From an uncultured bacterium (lineage in GTDB: Bacteria; Bacillota; Clostridia; Lachnospirales; Lachnospiraceae): DNA of 64,000 nt. Under the pieces are notes generated by a model. The model did not search any database. It saw nothing but the letters and a program-made list of their open reading frames with translations, and had not been told where the DNA came from. A program made the position numbers and the translations under genes. This document shows positions 41,267 through 51,378 of this stretch, one piece after another; position 1 is the first letter of the stretch, and the number at the start of each line of letters is the position of its first letter. The stretch spans positions 1 through 64,000 of the forward strand of contig CANDBT010000026.1 of NCBI GenBank assembly GCA_947383005.1. The letters are read 5' to 3'.

Positions 41267-41370
41267 ATTTTTTTCCTTTCTCCCGAAAAATGGGTAAAAT
41301 AATAGAGCCTTTCGGCTCCAATTAATAGTTTCATATATAACTCTCCCCACTCCCTGTCTCCTTCTGACTG

Positions 41371-41945
41371 CATTAATTAATAATTTAAAGCAGACTTTTC
41401 AGGCTGGTGTTGACGCTTTGTATAACAGATGCGTGAGCTGTGGGGCAACACCCAGCGCGAAAACTCCCACAGCGGTCAGTACAGCCATAGGCACCATCCA
41501 TACCAACAGATACAATGACGGCTACAGCGCTGGAAATGCGGCTGGCTATAACAGCGGGCGTACCCAAGGGCAAAATGATGTTAAAGGCAACCCTGCGGCA
41601 TATGGAATTGCAACAATTGAAAACAGCAGTTTTACTGTACTTGCATCGGGGGCAAATGCAAATTCATGGTCCAGCCTTGACCAGACTTTTACTGTAACAA
41701 AAAATGGGATGCTAACAATTTCAGTTTTCCGTCTTTATTACGGTGCCCCTCAGGTATTTAAAAACGGCGCAGGGGTAGGCGCTGTGAAATCTCAACCAGG
41801 GGATTCAAACACCAGCAAAACTCCTCAGTGTATGGATACATTTGCATTTAAAGCCCAAGCCGGTGATACTATTAGGGTTTATTCCCCAACGGTTACTACA
41901 GGGGACAACAGGGGCGCTATTTTTATCGCAGGTGTTGTTGCATAA
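41371..41945 (+). CDS. Silent tail-fibre C-terminal cassette 3
   Basis: An open frame of 190 codons lying tail-to-tail with the expressed fibre gene. No start codon or binding site. Its protein is identical to cassette 1 except one residue near the end (IAGVVA versus IAGIVA). Inversion between its core and that of the expressed gene would put this tip on the fibre. Confidence 0.75.
41372..41388 (+). repeat. Recombination core site C
   Basis: ATTAATTAATAATTTAA, N = T, identical over 17 bases to site D on the opposite strand. It begins cassette 3. Confidence 0.7.
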
Positions 41946-41962
41946 ATTTACCACAGGAAAAA

Positions 41963-42613
41963 TTATATTTTGGCTACAGATATGGATTTTAGATTAACCA
42001 TATGCCATCCTGCTCCTCCTGAATATGAACCAATGCCAGGCCTGTTTAATGCCTGGTTTGGATGTCCATTTGTTGGGAATGATGTTGATACAGCCCCATT
42101 AACTATATCTATTGTCTGAGCAGTAAAAGCTTGTTCTCCTGTAAATTCATTCCTGCCATCGTATACATCTGCCTTTAAAAGTACGGTGATCCTATAGTTT
42201 GTGTTTATAACACTTGCCCTGCCGGCATTGTATCCAGCATTGTAGTTAGCCGTATATTGGGCGCCTGTATACAGGCCATAGCTGTTAGGGGAGCCTTTTA
42301 CATCATTCTGGCCCTGGGTACGGCCTGCATTATACCGATTAGTAGAGATTGCACTAATAGCGGCTGAAATCGCTGCAGGAGTTTTCGCGCTTGGTGTTAC
42401 CCCGCAGCTCACGCACGCATTATAAAGCGTGTCAACACCAGCCTGGAAAGACGTTGTTAAATTATTAATTAATCCCTTAACTGCCAATGCATCTACCGAC
42501 TTCCCTGATACCGTATTTGCATTGACCTGCTCCTGCGTTGTTAATAAGTCAGGCTTCGGGCAATACTTATTTCCTTCTGAATCTTCTATCTGGACATTGT
42601 ATGTACTTGCCAT
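41963..42613 (-). CDS. Expressed tail-fibre gene with variable tip
   Basis: A 216-residue protein. Residues 1-46 form a constant N-terminal part (MASTYNVQIEDSEGNKYCPK) that would attach to the baseplate. The core site D encodes LINNL at about 47-52. Then come a conserved stalk with GYNAG/NRYN repeats and a variable tip (about 130-216). It is the only copy with a start and a ribosome binding site. Recombination with cassettes 1-3 would replace everything after the core. Confidence 0.8.
   Translation of the reverse strand: MASTYNVQIEDSEGNKYCPKPDLLTTQEQVNANTVSGKSVDALAVKGLINNLTTSFQAGVDTLYNACVSCGVTPSAKTPAAISAAISAISTNRYNAGRTQGQNDVKGSPNSYGLYTGAQYTANYNAGYNAGRASVINTNYRITVLLKADVYDGRNEFTGEQAFTAQTIDIVNGAVSTSFPTNGHPNQALNRPGIGSYSGGAGWHMVNLKSISVAKI
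42457..42473 (-). repeat. Recombination core site D
   Basis: Minus strand ATTAATTAATAATTTAA inside the expressed fibre gene, in frame as LINNL. It matches site C perfectly, which would favour the C-D inversion (about 1.1 kb). Confidence 0.7.
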
Positions 42614-42627
42614 CTTTCTTCCTCCTC

Positions 42628-43425
<798 letters not shown>

Positions 43426-43439
43426 TTCCCCAGCCCCCT

Positions 43440-43712
43440 TTAACGTATCATCTTATAGCCTACAGCCGGGCTTGCCATTGCCGCCGCTGCCTCCGGCACT
43501 GCCGTCTCGCCTTCAATAAAGGCATATATAGTCCCAGGCGTCCTCTGGTCCACAGGGATGGCTACGCTGCTGATCACTATCCCTGATTTATCTTTCAGTG
43601 TTTCTAATAAATTCCGGCCGTCCGGCAACCAGACTATATCTGCCTGTGTGTGGGGATAGATCACATCCCCATCAGGGCTCTGCAATTCCGTTGGTAAATA
43701 TCTCCCTGCCAT
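43440..43712 (-). CDS. Short tail-fibre/baseplate protein
   Basis: A 90-residue protein, [20 protein letters not shown], then a short domain with [17 protein letters not shown], a pattern often seen in the N-terminal domains of tail fibres. Family unresolved. AAGGAGG precedes the ATG. Confidence 0.6.
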   Translation of the reverse strand: MAGRYLPTELQSPDGDVIYPHTQADIVWLPDGRNLLETLKDKSGIVISSVAIPVDQRTPGTIYAFIEGETAVPEAAAAMASPAVGYKMIR

Positions 43713-43723
43713 ATCCTTCCTCC

Positions 43724-44614
43724 TTATCTGCTCTCCTTAACTACTGCATACAACTTTTCCGGTTCCCTTACATACGCCTCATCCTCGCTTCCATCAAGAA
43801 AGACGATACAATTCAGTACGCCTGCGTAAGAATACGGCGATTCTTCCACATCCGCCCTGGCCGTTATTTCAACCCCATACATTGTCCTTTCCACCCTGGG
43901 CTCTTCCAGGCCCTGTATATAGCGGTCAAACTGGATGACGATCAGTCCCCTTATCTTCGTGATCAGCCCATACAGGCTCCCTTTCGTCCTTTTTGCAGGC
44001 GGCTTATAGGTTGCTTCCGTCATGAGAACAAAAGGATCGTCGGCATCCTTAAAGCAGCTTGCTTTTATATCATCCAGATACTTTGCTATTTTCCCAAACA
44101 ATTCTGGAAGGGAATCCCCTGATTCCAGCTTTTCCCGTTCTGCCGCCGCCTCAAATACGGATGCGAACTCATATTCATATGGTTTATTCTCAGAGTCCGT
44201 CCTGTGTACTTTATAAATCCTGTTGGTATCTTTCAGGGTTTCCAATAAGACCATATTTTTCCCGTTCAGTTCCTCTATCGTCCCTATTTTTACTCCTGCA
44301 GCCCCCGCTATCTTAAGCGCAGCCACATCACGGTATAGATGCCTGCACTTCAAATCCGTGATATACTGCAAGGTATTGAACTGCCTGGATGTAGGGATGC
44401 CGTTAATGCCCCCTACGATGGCCGCCCAGCCGTCCAGCCAGTCTCTAATGCTGATGGTTTCCCGACTTGCCGTATTGGCAAACAGGCTTTCAAAAAGCAT
44501 TTCCATGCCTGCATTGTTTATGTTTGGCCCCGGGTCTGGGGCCAGTTCATTGAGCAGGCTGCTTCCTGTATCATTTGCCACGCTGCTTCCTATGCCGGTA
44601 TCTGTTTCCGCCAT
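43724..44614 (-). CDS. Baseplate/fibre protein, family unresolved
   Basis: A 296-residue protein, hydrophilic, with an NGIPTSRQFNTLQYITDLKC block and ELYAVVKESR-type ending. I recognise only that it lies between the baseplate wedge and the fibre genes of Mu-like phages. GGGGAGGAG precedes the ATG. Confidence 0.6.
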   Translation of the reverse strand: MAETDTGIGSSVANDTGSSLLNELAPDPGPNINNAGMEMLFESLFANTASRETISIRDWLDGWAAIVGGINGIPTSRQFNTLQYITDLKCRHLYRDVAALKIAGAAGVKIGTIEELNGKNMVLLETLKDTNRIYKVHRTDSENKPYEYEFASVFEAAAEREKLESGDSLPELFGKIAKYLDDIKASCFKDADDPFVLMTEATYKPPAKRTKGSLYGLITKIRGLIVIQFDRYIQGLEEPRVERTMYGVEITARADVEESPYSYAGVLNCIVFLDGSEDEAYVREPEKLYAVVKESR

Positions 44615-44618
44615 ATGA

Positions 44619-45221
44619 TCACTCCTCCCCTATGATATGTAAAAACTTTCCCTGTCCAAATCCAAGCGCATCCTTGTTAAGGTCCCGGAATCCGAAGAAC
44701 TCCAGCTCGAAAAATTTCAGTTCCACAGACACGCCGCCCGGCTTTACAGTAAGCTTGGTATTATAAAGCATTTTAAGCATCCAATCCTGGAAGTCGGCGC
44801 CTACCATAAGCTGAAAGTGGGCCGGATGGTCGTCAAACTCCCTGTAGTAAAGCAGCTTCATGTTATAAAGCAGCCGGCACACCTCGATCAGCTCCGGGAA
44901 AGTGCATGTGTTGGCATTCCTGAGCGCCTTATACATCAAAAAAAGCCGGTACCGTTCATCATCGATCACATCAAAATCCACAAGGCCTGCATATCCGGCA
45001 GACTCAGCGCGGGTCAGCACCACGATCTCGCCGGCGCCGTCAAGCTGCTTCCCAGAGGCCGTCCTTATGGCGCGCAGGGTTTCAAGCTCCCAGAGTGCCC
45101 CGCCGAGCTCTTCCAGTTCCTCCGCAAAGGCCCTTACCAGCACTTCTATATTGCTCTTATGCTTAAACTGTTCGGGCAGCTTCCCTAAAAAACTCTTTAC
45201 GATACTTCCAGCATCAACCAT
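44619..45221 (-). CDS. Baseplate protein (gpI/DUF2612-like)
   Basis: A 200-residue protein with an EDL-like helical start, an LDGAGEIVVLTRAES block, and an RYRLFLMYKALRNANTCTFPELIE segment, as in Mu gp48/P2 gpI-like (DUF2313/2612) baseplate proteins. These cap the wedge and bind fibres. The ATG at 45221 lies after GAGGTGG; the earlier frame is not supported. Confidence 0.7.
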   Translation of the reverse strand: MVDAGSIVKSFLGKLPEQFKHKSNIEVLVRAFAEELEELGGALWELETLRAIRTASGKQLDGAGEIVVLTRAESAGYAGLVDFDVIDDERYRLFLMYKALRNANTCTFPELIEVCRLLYNMKLLYYREFDDHPAHFQLMVGADFQDWMLKMLYNTKLTVKPGGVSVELKFFELEFFGFRDLNKDALGFGQGKFLHIIGEE

Positions 45222-46674
45222 CCAGCACCACCTCGATTCTGGACGCATCAAGCACCGCCTTCTGGCGGTGGCTGACAAGGACATTCCTCAGGGTATACTC
45301 CTCTCCTGCCGGTATATATTTCTCCGTGGATGCTGCGAATGCCATGATATCTACCATGGATACGCTGACCACCTTGCTGTAGATATTTGCAAGGAAAGTC
45401 TGCAGGTACACGCTGTCCCCCACCTGCAGGTTTTTCCCATCCTCCAGGATGGAGTCCTGCGTAAGCTGGATAAAATTTGGCGCCATTGCTTTCCCGTCCT
45501 TCCCGGTGATCACCACCCTGAGCCATACATAAAGGTAGTCCGGTCGGCTGAACCCTATCTTGTGGATATTCCCAAACATATCAGATACATCCATTATGAT
45601 ATTCCCATAGGCCCGGACTCCGTTGGTCTTTTTCTGATAGATCGTGTTTGCAATCTCCCCGTCATCACCCCCATCCACAATAATCTCAACTGATTTTGGA
45701 GGCCGCCCCTCCATGTCCGTAGTTTCCGTATCGTTCTCATATCCGGCAACAGAAAGCACATTGGCAACGGAGTTATATATTTCTGCGGTAATACTCTCCA
45801 CCATATTTTTGGATCGGGTGGCGCAGCGCTTAACAAAGGTCTGCCTTGCCTCTATATCGTCGGCTTCAAAGCGCCCGGGCACAGGGGCTATGTCGTTTTT
45901 CACTTCCCTTATCCCCGTATCAAGCGTGACCATTTCCTTGATCAGCCCGTCTGCTATGATGACCGGCCCATAATCCATGCTCTCAAATAAAATATTTGAG
46001 GTGACAGAGTCTATCAGCAGGTTATTGGATATTGCCAGCGTATTGGAGGTCTGCTTATAAATATCCTCAATGACCAGCAATCCGTTTTCTTCATCCGCCT
46101 TTACTTCCATCCCTTTTTCATCTATCATCCCCTCAAATGCCCTTATGACCATCCCGGCGTCATCACCGGGATGCTGCACATACTGGTAGGTGTTCCTGTT
46201 CAGGGTGATGTAAAAAAGGTCGATCCCGGATTCCATATAGGGCTTTATGACGATCCTGCGGAAATTCTCACGGCCTATTACCTGGGTATTGGTACACCGG
46301 AACATCTTCTCCGGGTTTGTCGCCGATTTGACCAAAACGCCGTATGGCACCATGGTATCATCCGGCGCGGTGCAGGCAAGCATATAGGTTGTCCGGCAGT
46401 CCCGCTCCCTCGTGATGCCGCCAAACTGCATGGCATTATCCAGGTTTGCGCCCTCCGCGCTCATGGTATACATGGCGTAGTATGTATTCTCCGCCTCCTC
46501 CCAGAGCTTTGCAACTTCATCTGAAAAGCCTGTTACCAGGACATTTAAAAAAGACTGTGGGTTGATCGTTATATCATATCCCCAGCCTTCTTTTAACTTT
46601 GCGTAGACGTCATTTTTCACTTCATCCAGCCGTTTCCTTACAAATCCGTCCTTTGTCACGCCATACTCACCCAT
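45214..46674 (-). CDS. Baseplate J-like protein
   Basis: A 486-residue protein matching the baseplate J/Mu gp47 family: MGEYGVTKDGFVRKRLDEVK, SFLNVLVTGFSDEVAKLWEE, and VESITAEIYNSVANVLSVAG. It forms the wedge that links the baseplate core to the fibres. The ATG at 46674 follows GAGGAGG. Confidence 0.85.
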   Translation of the reverse strand: MGEYGVTKDGFVRKRLDEVKNDVYAKLKEGWGYDITINPQSFLNVLVTGFSDEVAKLWEEAENTYYAMYTMSAEGANLDNAMQFGGITRERDCRTTYMLACTAPDDTMVPYGVLVKSATNPEKMFRCTNTQVIGRENFRRIVIKPYMESGIDLFYITLNRNTYQYVQHPGDDAGMVIRAFEGMIDEKGMEVKADEENGLLVIEDIYKQTSNTLAISNNLLIDSVTSNILFESMDYGPVIIADGLIKEMVTLDTGIREVKNDIAPVPGRFEADDIEARQTFVKRCATRSKNMVESITAEIYNSVANVLSVAGYENDTETTDMEGRPPKSVEIIVDGGDDGEIANTIYQKKTNGVRAYGNIIMDVSDMFGNIHKIGFSRPDYLYVWLRVVITGKDGKAMAPNFIQLTQDSILEDGKNLQVGDSVYLQTFLANIYSKVVSVSMVDIMAFAASTEKYIPAGEEYTLRNVLVSHRQKAVLDASRIEVVLDG

Positions 46675-47020
46675 GGAGCACCACCTCCTCATTAAAAGTC
46701 TCTTTACTGGTCCGGAACTGGAACTTCACCAGGGCACTCCTCCTTTCCGGGTCAAAAAAAATATCCATAACAGGCACCTCCAGCACATCATCCACATCCA
46801 TCATTTCACTGACCAGCAGCCTTTTTATGCGGCCGATGTCTGCCTTTTTGACCAGCACCACATCAAACCACGGTATCCCCTTCTCGGGGTCAAATACCCA
46901 TTCTGCAAATACCCATTTAAGCTTGATCATGACGGCCTGCACAGGGCTTGTTACCAGCGATATGTCCCCTTCTGCAGTCAGGGCAATATCCCCCTGCTTA
47001 TCCAACAGAATATCCTTCAT
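46667..47020 (-). CDS. Baseplate wedge protein (gp25/gpW-like)
   Basis: A 117-residue protein, with EWVFDPEKGIPWFDVVLVKK at about 40-59, matching the gp25-like/DUF2634 family that forms part of the baseplate wedge of contractile-tailed phages. Overlaps the J gene by 8 bases. Confidence 0.75.
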   Translation of the reverse strand: MKDILLDKQGDIALTAEGDISLVTSPVQAVMIKLKWVFAEWVFDPEKGIPWFDVVLVKKADIGRIKRLLVSEMMDVDDVLEVPVMDIFFDPERRSALVKFQFRTSKETFNEEVVLHG

Positions 47021-47024
47021 CCCA

Positions 47025-47633
47025 TCACCCGCCTTCCGTTATGACGCCATGCACTGTAAGGTCTCCCTCTATCACTATCCCCAGACCGCTTACCGAAACA
47101 CTGCATCCGGAACATTCCTGCCTGACTTCATCTGCCCCCATCCGTATCCGGCTTTCCTGGTACTGCGCCTCCATCCCGTCCTTTTTGAGGGTAAGCTCCA
47201 TTTCCTCATTTTTAAGGATAATGGCATTCTCTTCCACTGCCTTCTGCAGCGCCTCGGCCGCCTCCCCGAAGAGCCCTGGGATGCATACCGCATTGGTCAG
47301 GTCAAATTTCATGTTGCTGTCCGTCTCTTTCCCATGGCTCATCCATGGCTTTAAGTCATTTTCACAGACAAGTATCAGGCACCCGTCCCCAGGCTTTACG
47401 GGATATGCGATCATCACATTCTGGCCGCCGGCCTGGGGGAATACCACAGGCACCTTCACAATCGTGGGGTAGGAGAGCTTTTCCCCGTTCTTCATGGTCA
47501 TGACCCCTTCCGGCTTTACGGATGCCATGCCGGTGGCCGGGTCAAATTCTGCTATGGTTCCCGGAAGGGCTGTATGGATGTCATAGCTCGCCTCCCTGAC
47601 CACATCTTCTATCTGCTGTACAAATTCCTGCAT
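47025..47633 (-). CDS. Baseplate spike/assembly protein (gpV-like)
   Basis: A 202-residue protein with an OB-fold-like N terminus (LPGTIAEFDPATGMASVKPE), then VIAYPVKPGDGCLILVC and a beta-rich C terminus. The pattern fits Gp138/gp45-type spike proteins, which carry the puncturing tip. ATG at 47633 chosen over the preceding TTG. Confidence 0.75.
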   Translation of the reverse strand: MQEFVQQIEDVVREASYDIHTALPGTIAEFDPATGMASVKPEGVMTMKNGEKLSYPTIVKVPVVFPQAGGQNVMIAYPVKPGDGCLILVCENDLKPWMSHGKETDSNMKFDLTNAVCIPGLFGEAAEALQKAVEENAIILKNEEMELTLKKDGMEAQYQESRIRMGADEVRQECSGCSVSVSGLGIVIEGDLTVHGVITEGG

Positions 47634-47650
47634 CAAACCGTATCACCCCC

Positions 47651-48553
47651 TTATCCTTTTAGTTCCATAAGCGTGGCCCTGCACTGCCAGTCCCCTTCGT
47701 AATTATCTCCCTCTATTGATACCTTCTGCACCCGGAAATATCCGGTTACCACCCGGCTTGTCACATGGACATAGCTGTTCACCCCGATTGCCAGGTTCAT
47801 GAGGTATGTCACCTCCCATCCAAGCTGTGCTGCCTGCGTATCCCCTCCTCCTGCACCGCTGTTTCCTCCGCTGCCGCTGCCTCCGCTGGCGGAAAGGCTG
47901 ACCCTCTTGGGACTCCCGATCAGCCCGCTCCCGGCGTTCAGCTCATAGCAGTTCAGGGAGATTGGCTCCCCCGGCTTCGTGAGCTGCAGGATGCCGTCCT
48001 GTATGGTCCAGCTCGTGCCGTCCATGCGGACCAGCCTTTTCAGGAGGTTTTTTGCGCTCCCCACAAAGCTGAATCCGTTGCTCAGCTCCGTAGGGAACCT
48101 CAGCGCATTGGCAGAGCTGCTAAGCGGCAGGCCCATCTGGTTTGCAATCTCCTGATAGATTACATCTGTCTTAGTGCCCTCTGCATAAGAAAGAGACACA
48201 TTCGTATCCCTCAGTTCAACCATACTGTCTGCAAGCTCTATCTCCGTCATCTGGTCTGCCCCTTCTTTTGAGGTCGAGGCGTGGGTGACCGTCCCGGAAA
48301 AAGCCTGGGAAATGCTGCCGCCATATCCGGCTTTTACGATTACCACACAGTCCTGCTTCTCCAGATCTGCCAGGTGTTCCTTACTTAAATTCCAAACAGT
48401 GACCTTTCCGGTATTTGGGCTTTCCACATCTGCCTTTTCAAAAGCAAATTTTATATGGATTGGGATTCCGTTTGCTGTGGCAGCGCCGATCTCAAACCCG
48501 GCCCCGCCGCCTTCCCCGATCAGGACCCTGGCCTGCCTATCGAATAATGTCAT
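47651..48553 (-). CDS. Baseplate hub protein (late control D/XkdQ-like)
   Basis: A 300-residue protein with a beta-rich N-terminal half and a Gly/Ser-rich loop GGSGSGGNSGAGGGDTQAAQ at about 223-242. It resembles the gp44/XkdQ/gpD-like hub that anchors the spike. GGAGGGCCC precedes the ATG. It overlaps the next upstream gene by 17 bases. Confidence 0.7.
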   Translation of the reverse strand: MTLFDRQARVLIGEGGGAGFEIGAATANGIPIHIKFAFEKADVESPNTGKVTVWNLSKEHLADLEKQDCVVIVKAGYGGSISQAFSGTVTHASTSKEGADQMTEIELADSMVELRDTNVSLSYAEGTKTDVIYQEIANQMGLPLSSSANALRFPTELSNGFSFVGSAKNLLKRLVRMDGTSWTIQDGILQLTKPGEPISLNCYELNAGSGLIGSPKRVSLSASGGSGSGGNSGAGGGDTQAAQLGWEVTYLMNLAIGVNSYVHVTSRVVTGYFRVQKVSIEGDNYEGDWQCRATLMELKG

Positions 48554-48884
48554 GGGCCCTCCTCCATTCCTTCAAGTCTTCCCACGGTATAAAGGCGAAC
48601 TCTGCATTGCCGCTGGCAAAGTCCTTCCTGCCTACCCGTTTCAGGTTCGTAAAGCATCCGAATATCCCCTGGGGGATATGCACGGAAGTGTCAAAATGCG
48701 TCAACGGGGAAAGGGGCACAATCTTCCTCTGCTGTAGCAGGATATTCCTGTCTGTATCGTATACTCCAAAGGACCAGTAGTCATATTCCCCATTGTACAA
48801 AAACCGTATCAGGTATTCCCTGCGGCATAGGACTACACGTGAAAAACTGTCGTTCATATCCGGTACCTGTATATATTCCATCAT
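48537..48884 (-). CDS. Baseplate plug-type protein
   Basis: A 115-residue protein, MMEYIQVPDMNDSFSRVVLC, with DTDRNILLQQRKIVPLSPLT. It fits the baseplate plug family (DUF6983 type) located between Dit-like and hub genes. The ATG at 48884 follows GAGGTGGGG. Confidence 0.7.
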   Translation of the reverse strand: MMEYIQVPDMNDSFSRVVLCRREYLIRFLYNGEYDYWSFGVYDTDRNILLQQRKIVPLSPLTHFDTSVHIPQGIFGCFTNLKRVGRKDFASGNAEFAFIPWEDLKEWRRAHDIIR

Positions 48885-48895
48885 GCTGCCCCACC

Positions 48896-49474
48896 TCACT
48901 TATTGATCAGGTTATACAGGATAGAGGCTTTTGTCTCTGACCCTGAACTTCCGGAAGAACCGGAGCCAGAACCAGAGGAGCCTCCCCCGCTTCCGCCCCC
49001 TCTGCCGCTCCCGGTGCCTGATGTGCCTGCGTTTGCCCCTGTATCCCCGCCCCTGACATAAGACGCCGGGATCGACGTCATCTGGGAGGACACCTTATTT
49101 ACCTTCTTTAGCCTTATCCTGACCTCACGGGAAGTCATATTGCTTTCATCCTTGGGGACATTCAGGTAGGTTATCCCCATATCCGTATAAACGTCCGTCC
49201 TTGTGGTCAGTGTCACAAGTTGTTTGGAGAAAAACAGGTTTTCCAGCTGCGCCACTACCGTCTCCACACGCCCTGTCCCATGGTTTAGCCAAGTAACAGG
49301 AGTATTGGTCAGATAGCCCGTAATCTCCAGCTCCATGGGCTTGATACTGATATTGTCGGACACGGAATATCCCGTCTCCACTGCATACTCCGGAATATCG
49401 GAGTTGTAAGAACGTGACTCGCTGATAAGTGCGTCAAATTCTATGCCGTTAATAGCACACGGCTGCCGTTCCAT
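48896..49474 (-). CDS. Dit-like/LysM-type tail protein with Gly/Ser linker
   Basis: A 192-residue protein. The first 135 residues have a beta-strand pattern of the N-terminal Dit-like domain (MERQPCAINGIEFDALISES); residues about 145-180 are a glycine/serine-rich linker. It sits directly after the tape measure, where tail tip proteins are found. AAGGGGG precedes the ATG. Confidence 0.65.
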   Translation of the reverse strand: MERQPCAINGIEFDALISESRSYNSDIPEYAVETGYSVSDNISIKPMELEITGYLTNTPVTWLNHGTGRVETVVAQLENLFFSKQLVTLTTRTDVYTDMGITYLNVPKDESNMTSREVRIRLKKVNKVSSQMTSIPASYVRGGDTGANAGTSGTGSGRGGGSGGGSSGSGSGSSGSSGSETKASILYNLINK

Positions 49475-49492
49475 CCTTACCGCCCCCTTCCG

Positions 49493-51376
49493 TCATGTGC
49501 CAAATTTTAGCCCTTTGGCTAGCTGGCCTGTTGTGTCCTCCGCGGATTTCGTTGCCGCTTTAGACATCGTTTCCTGGTCTGTCCCGTGAAACTCGTTGTT
49601 GATCTTTACATCCTGGCTTATGTTGTTTGTCTTGCTCCCTGTGCCTGTGGCATTCGCCACCGTGGTATTGCGCACTGTCGCGCCTCCTGCAAAGAAATCT
49701 CCTATACCGCTGAAAAAGTCCCCTATGCCGCCGAAGAAATCCTTCACCGCCTGCAGCTTTTCTTTGACTTTATCCACAAATTCCGTGACCTTTTTTATGC
49801 AGGCATCTATTTTTTCACCAAAAAAGGCATAAATCGCCTCCCATATTCCGGTAAAAAATGACTGGATGGCAAGCAGGATTCCCTCAAATATTTTCTGGAT
49901 CCCCAGCCATGCCTCTTCCCAGTCTCCGGAAAAAACACCGCTTAAAAACTGGATAATTCCCTCAAGGATAAGCAAAAATCCCTTCACTATTCCGCCCAGG
50001 CCTGAAAAAATTGCAGAGAGTGCCTCCAAAATCTGGTCTCCCCATTTGTCCCAGAATTTTTGCAGGGCGCTGAATATTTGGACGGCCAGATCATAAAGCC
50101 CGCCGAATACCTGTCCTAGTAATGGCAGAAGCTCCCTGAAAATTTTAACGAGCTTTTCCTTAATCTCCCCGCCGTTTTCCGTCCAATATTCTTTCCATTT
50201 GCCTGATATGGTCTTTGCTGCGTTCTGCAAGGCAAGCCATACTTGGAGCAGGAAGCCTTTCACCTTGTTCCATGCTGCTATGATGCGGTCCCGTACCTCG
50301 TCCACATCATAGCCCATCTTCTTAAGCGCATCCCCGATCACGCTGTTGTTCCCCTGCATGAAATTGATAAAATCCTCCACAATCAGCGCGATCGCCAGGA
50401 TCACGGCTATAATAGCAAGGATTTTCAGGTTCGCCACATTGAGCATGCTGGTAAAGGATTTTAAGAAATTCAGTATCTTCTTGCCTTGGAAGGCCGCAAA
50501 AGCAATCCCGACGGCTATCGCTATAAATTTAAGCACATTTTCAATGCCGCCGAATTTATCCACCACCTTTACCGCTATATCCCTGGCTTTGTTCAGGCCG
50601 TTCATAACGGTATCAAAGGCCCTGGTCATATACTTTGCCAGCGTCCTTGTCAGGCCGATGCCGGAATTTATGTCATCCAGCCAGTAGCCCCACCGGTTGC
50701 GGATGTTTAAAAGGGAATCCGATATGCTGTAATCCAGCCCGCCGAACTTTGCATCAATCTCATCCGCATTTAAAATAAAAGCGTCCTTTAAATCCGCAAG
50801 GCTGATCCTCCCGTCCGCTGCCAGCTGCTCCAGCTGGTCAGTTGTGCTCCCGAGCTGCCTGTTTAAAAATTCCACTGCCTCCGGGGATCTTTCCATGAGC
50901 TGGTTGAGCGTTTCCGTATCGACCTTCCCTTTTGCAAAGGACTTATTGACGGCCTCCATCAGGCCCGCGATCTCTTCATTACTCTTGCCCGCCACTTTAA
51001 ACGTCTTTGTGAGGGCGTCATTAAAGGCGATCGCTTCATCCACATTTCCGAACAGTTCCTTGTTTTCCTGCACCAGGGCGCCTACTACCTTGGCCGTATC
51101 CGCATATGACATTTTCGTGTCATTGGCGGATTTCATGATTTTTTCCTGGATCTGCTTCTGTTCCCCAAGGCCGTTCGTAGCGCTCTTGATCTGGTCATTA
51201 ATCCCGTTAAATTCTTCTGCCAGCGCATTCATCTGGGTGAGGGAGAAACCGATCCCGATTGCCCCCAGGGCCTTTGCGGCAAAGCTTTTCACAGAGCTGA
51301 TCTTGTCCTCGACATTGTTAAGGGAGGCATCGTCAACCTTAAACCCCATGGCTACAAACAACTCGCGTACTGTCAA
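49493..51376 (-). CDS. Tail tape measure protein
   Basis: A 627-residue protein with an N-terminal tape-measure domain (EFNGINDQIKSATNGLGEQK, then EGKVDTETLNQLMERSPE-like region), membrane-like hydrophobic stretches at about 275-335, and a helical, repeat-like C terminus (IGDFFSGIGDFFAGG). It sets tail length and is ejected during infection. It is short for this type (about 630 residues), so a short tail is expected. TTG start after GGGAGGG. Confidence 0.9.
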   Translation of the reverse strand: MTVRELFVAMGFKVDDASLNNVEDKISSVKSFAAKALGAIGIGFSLTQMNALAEEFNGINDQIKSATNGLGEQKQIQEKIMKSANDTKMSYADTAKVVGALVQENKELFGNVDEAIAFNDALTKTFKVAGKSNEEIAGLMEAVNKSFAKGKVDTETLNQLMERSPEAVEFLNRQLGSTTDQLEQLAADGRISLADLKDAFILNADEIDAKFGGLDYSISDSLLNIRNRWGYWLDDINSGIGLTRTLAKYMTRAFDTVMNGLNKARDIAVKVVDKFGGIENVLKFIAIAVGIAFAAFQGKKILNFLKSFTSMLNVANLKILAIIAVILAIALIVEDFINFMQGNNSVIGDALKKMGYDVDEVRDRIIAAWNKVKGFLLQVWLALQNAAKTISGKWKEYWTENGGEIKEKLVKIFRELLPLLGQVFGGLYDLAVQIFSALQKFWDKWGDQILEALSAIFSGLGGIVKGFLLILEGIIQFLSGVFSGDWEEAWLGIQKIFEGILLAIQSFFTGIWEAIYAFFGEKIDACIKKVTEFVDKVKEKLQAVKDFFGGIGDFFSGIGDFFAGGATVRNTTVANATGTGSKTNNISQDVKINNEFHGTDQETMSKAATKSAEDTTGQLAKGLKFGT

Positions 51377-51378
51377 CT

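Noticed and set aside
37519-41945. Diversity-generating retroelement
   Set aside because: Near-identical fibre cassettes could be a template/variable pair, but no reverse transcriptase frame exists and the copies lie in inverted and direct arrangement around recombination cores.
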